Positions 14,422 through 16,056 of a stretch of 16,056 bases of DNA are shown piece after piece. The notes under the pieces were generated by a model. That model saw only the letters and a program-made list of their open reading frames with translations, searched no databases and was not told where the DNA came from. The stretch spans positions 1-16,056 of the forward strand of contig DASXNG010000081.1 in assembly GCA_036495225.1 (NCBI GenBank), written 5' to 3'. Every line of letters begins with the position of its first letter. Positions within the stretch are counted from its first letter, which is position 1. The DNA is from Galbitalea sp036495225 (lineage in GTDB: Bacteria > Actinomycetota > Actinomycetes > Actinomycetales > Microbacteriaceae). Position numbers and translations under genes: made by a program.

Positions 14422-15468
14422 ATGAAAAAAATGCCATTCAGTTCGCGTTCCACCCTTAACAAACCCTCAATCCGACGCGCCGCGATCGGCGTCGTTGCAT
14501 TCGCATCCGCAGCAGTGTTGCTTGCTGGTTGCAGCACCGGCACAAGTTCCGCAACGGCCAGCAGCAAGATTCGCATCGTGGACATTGCCGCGCTGATCAC
14601 CGACTCCTTCTTTATCACCGGCGAGTGCGGTGCGAAGGATGCGGCAGCGAAGTACGGTGCGAGCCTCACCTTCGAGGGCCCGACTGGAAACTCTGCTACG
14701 GACGAGATCAAGGCGTTCGCGGCCGCTGCAGCGACCGACCCGAACGCGATGCTCGTAGCACCATTCTCCAACACGGGCTTTTCGACCACGGTCGGGCCGC
14801 TCATGAAGAAGGGCGTTCCGGTGTGGGCAACGGGCCAGTCGCTGACCCCTGCAGACGCCTACGGCACCACGATCACGAACTACCTGGAGGCATCAAAGCC
14901 GCTGGAGCAGATCATCGGAACGCTCAGCAAGGGCACCGGGACCGTCGGACTGATTGCGGACACCACCGGTAACACGACCGACAGCGACCGCTACACGCAG
15001 TTGGTTCCTGCCCTCGAGAAGGACTACCCGGGGCTGAAGGTGCTCGCGCCGCAGTACGCGCAGAACAGCACCTCCATCGCTGCAACCGATACCGCGGCAC
15101 TCATTCAGGGAAACCCGAACATGTCGGTCATCTATGCGACCAGCGGCCCAGAGGCTGTTGGTGCGGCATCGGCAATCAAGGCCGCTGGAGACACGAAGAA
15201 GATCAGCCTCGTTTCATTCGACTCGAGCCCTGACCAGATCACGCTCCTGAAGAACGGCCAGCTTGCCGCCACCGTCGGACAGTCTCCTTACGAGGGTTCG
15301 TACATCGCCGTCCAGCAGGTCATTAAGTACCTGAAGGCCCACCCGGGATCGACTAAGGCCGTTCCCGCAACCGCGGCGCTCACGGCGACGCCGACATACC
15401 TGCTGACCCCGCAGAACGTGAACACCGCGACGGCGAAGAAGTACCAGTACTTCACCAGCTGCAGCTAG
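14422..15468 (+). CDS. sugar ABC transporter substrate-binding lipoprotein
   Basis: The extracellular receptor of the importer, 348 residues. A basic N-terminus and hydrophobic core lead to the lipobox LLAGC, placing the lipid-modified cysteine at residue 37, so the mature protein is membrane-anchored. The mature part has the type I periplasmic-binding-protein fold of ribose-binding relatives: IRIVDIAALITDSFF at the start, repeated domain strands such as AMLVAPFS and KISLVSFDSSPDQ, and GQLAATVGQSPYEGSY near the hinge and C-terminal lobe. Start ATG 14422 has AAGGAG at 14409-14414 (7 nt). The same frame is open back to 13909 inside the permease, but that part is a shadow without a signal sequence. 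The order ATPase-permease-receptor is reversed relative to the frcBCA order. Confidence 0.91.
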   Translation: MKKMPFSSRSTLNKPSIRRAAIGVVAFASAAVLLAGCSTGTSSATASSKIRIVDIAALITDSFFITGECGAKDAAAKYGASLTFEGPTGNSATDEIKAFAAAAATDPNAMLVAPFSNTGFSTTVGPLMKKGVPVWATGQSLTPADAYGTTITNYLEASKPLEQIIGTLSKGTGTVGLIADTTGNTTDSDRYTQLVPALEKDYPGLKVLAPQYAQNSTSIAATDTAALIQGNPNMSVIYATSGPEAVGAASAIKAAGDTKKISLVSFDSSPDQITLLKNGQLAATVGQSPYEGSYIAVQQVIKYLKAHPGSTKAVPATAALTATPTYLLTPQNVNTATAKKYQYFTSCS

Positions 15469-15505
15469 TTCGCACCACACAAGTCGAAACAGAGTCGAAA
15501 GCGCA

Positions 15506-16056
15506 ATGTCTAACGTCCAGAAATTCACCTTCGGGTACCACCTCAACACCTGGGACCTGGCCGGTCTACCGATCGGGGATGGCCTCGCGGCCATCCAGAG
15601 GAATGGCTTCAGATACGTCGAAGCACTGGCACGGGACGACATCTCGCGTGATTACTCTCGCCGCTTCATGGGGACCGGATTCAAGCCGGTCCCCATGGGG
15701 ACGACTGACGTCGCCTTTCTCACTCGCACTGCCGAGTTCTCACGGGCGGCCGAGCGCGGTCTCGCGCTGAGTTCGCTGTACTGCAACCGCGAGTTCGTGA
15801 ACCCGCTCAGCTGGGGTGCCGAACTGGCAAGCCTTGACACGATCATCCGTTTGCTGGCGGGATTCGGTGCACCCGGTCTCGTGCTTGGCGGAGGTCCACC
15901 GGCACGGAACGGTCGCGACCACGAGACGGACCTGTACCGCCGTCTCGCCCAATCGCTCCGCGAAATCGGGGAGCTGGCGAACGAGCGCGGGATGTGGGTC
16001 GCTTATCACCCGCACATCGATACCGCGATCGAGACGCGAGAGCAACTCGATCGCCT
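15506..16056 (+). CDS. sugar phosphate isomerase/epimerase family protein 2 (3'-truncated by window edge)
   Basis: The first 183 codons of a second AP-endonuclease-2-fold TIM-barrel protein; the frame is still open at the right edge. It begins MSNVQKFTFGYHLNTWDL, with strand/helix pieces GFRYVEALARDD (Glu39 a possible first ligand), GAPGLVLGGGPP and WVAYHPHIDTAIET (His168, His170), the last resembling the metal-site strand of IolE-like dehydratases and related epimerases. Start ATG 15506 lies 37 nt after the binding-protein stop; only a weak AG-rich stretch precedes it, so expression probably depends on the upstream operon. It is unlike the isomerase at 6164-7171 in sequence. A perfect 12-bp inverted repeat lies within codons 54-64. 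The metal ligands of the C-terminal half and the stop lie beyond the window. Confidence 0.8.
   Translation, partial: MSNVQKFTFGYHLNTWDLAGLPIGDGLAAIQRNGFRYVEALARDDISRDYSRRFMGTGFKPVPMGTTDVAFLTRTAEFSRAAERGLALSSLYCNREFVNPLSWGAELASLDTIIRLLAGFGAPGLVLGGGPPARNGRDHETDLYRRLAQSLREIGELANERGMWVAYHPHIDTAIETREQLDR
15667..15697. repeat. perfect 12-bp inverted repeat inside a coding region
   Basis: CATGGGGACCGG (15667-15678) and CCGGTCCCCATG (15686-15697) are exact reverse complements around the 7-nt loop ATTCAAG. They lie about 160 nt into the second isomerase gene and encode MGTGFKPVPMG. The stem would be very stable in the mRNA. It could be a chance result of the codon choice for this peptide. Confidence 0.6.

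Noticed and set aside
1..16056. CRISPR arrays, tRNA or rRNA genes, insertion sequences, phage genes
   Set aside because: No regularly spaced repeats, transposase or integrase motifs, cloverleaf-like sequences or rRNA stretches were seen on either strand.

Overview
The window looks like chromosome from a high-GC actinobacterium, most likely Microbacteriaceae. The reasons are the tight block leuD-murA-plsC-gpsA-ddl, strong codon bias to G/C in third positions, and frequent GTG and TTG starts with overlapping stops. The assignment is inference from gene order and style; no taxonomic marker was searched.

Left part (1-4718): a housekeeping run on the + strand covering the end of leucine biosynthesis (leuD, cut by the left edge), peptidoglycan precursor synthesis (murA, ddl) and phospholipid synthesis (plsC, gpsA). 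The genes abut or overlap and probably share transcripts.

Middle and right part (4719-16056): a catabolic island. A structured 225-bp gap leads to a Gfo/Idh/MocA dehydrogenase (+). A strong inverted repeat separates it from a convergent three-gene minus-strand operon: nucleoside hydrolase 1, then an aldehyde dehydrogenase of the 2-oxoglutarate-semialdehyde type, then an AP-endonuclease-2-fold sugar isomerase/epimerase. Divergent from that operon is a GntR/FCD regulator. Next come a + strand pair (nucleoside hydrolase 2 and an SDR dehydrogenase with overlapping ends) and a + strand operon for a ribose/fructose-type ABC importer (ATPase, permease, lipoprotein binding protein). A second sugar isomerase follows and is cut by the right edge.

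The main finding is a shared palindromic element, consensus close to ACTAGCATGCTACT. It occurs once in the regulator/hydrolase-1 divergent region, once before hydrolase 2, and three times in tandem before the importer. It is very probably the operator of the neighbouring GntR protein, which makes these three transcription units one regulon. The predicted system imports a nucleoside or related glycoside, splits it with one of two different nucleoside hydrolases, and oxidises the released sugar with the SDR, Gfo/Idh and aldehyde dehydrogenase proteins. No sugar kinase is visible, so a non-phosphorylative oxidative route is the working hypothesis. The substrate is not determined by the sequence.

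No tRNA, rRNA, CRISPR array, insertion sequence or phage gene was seen.
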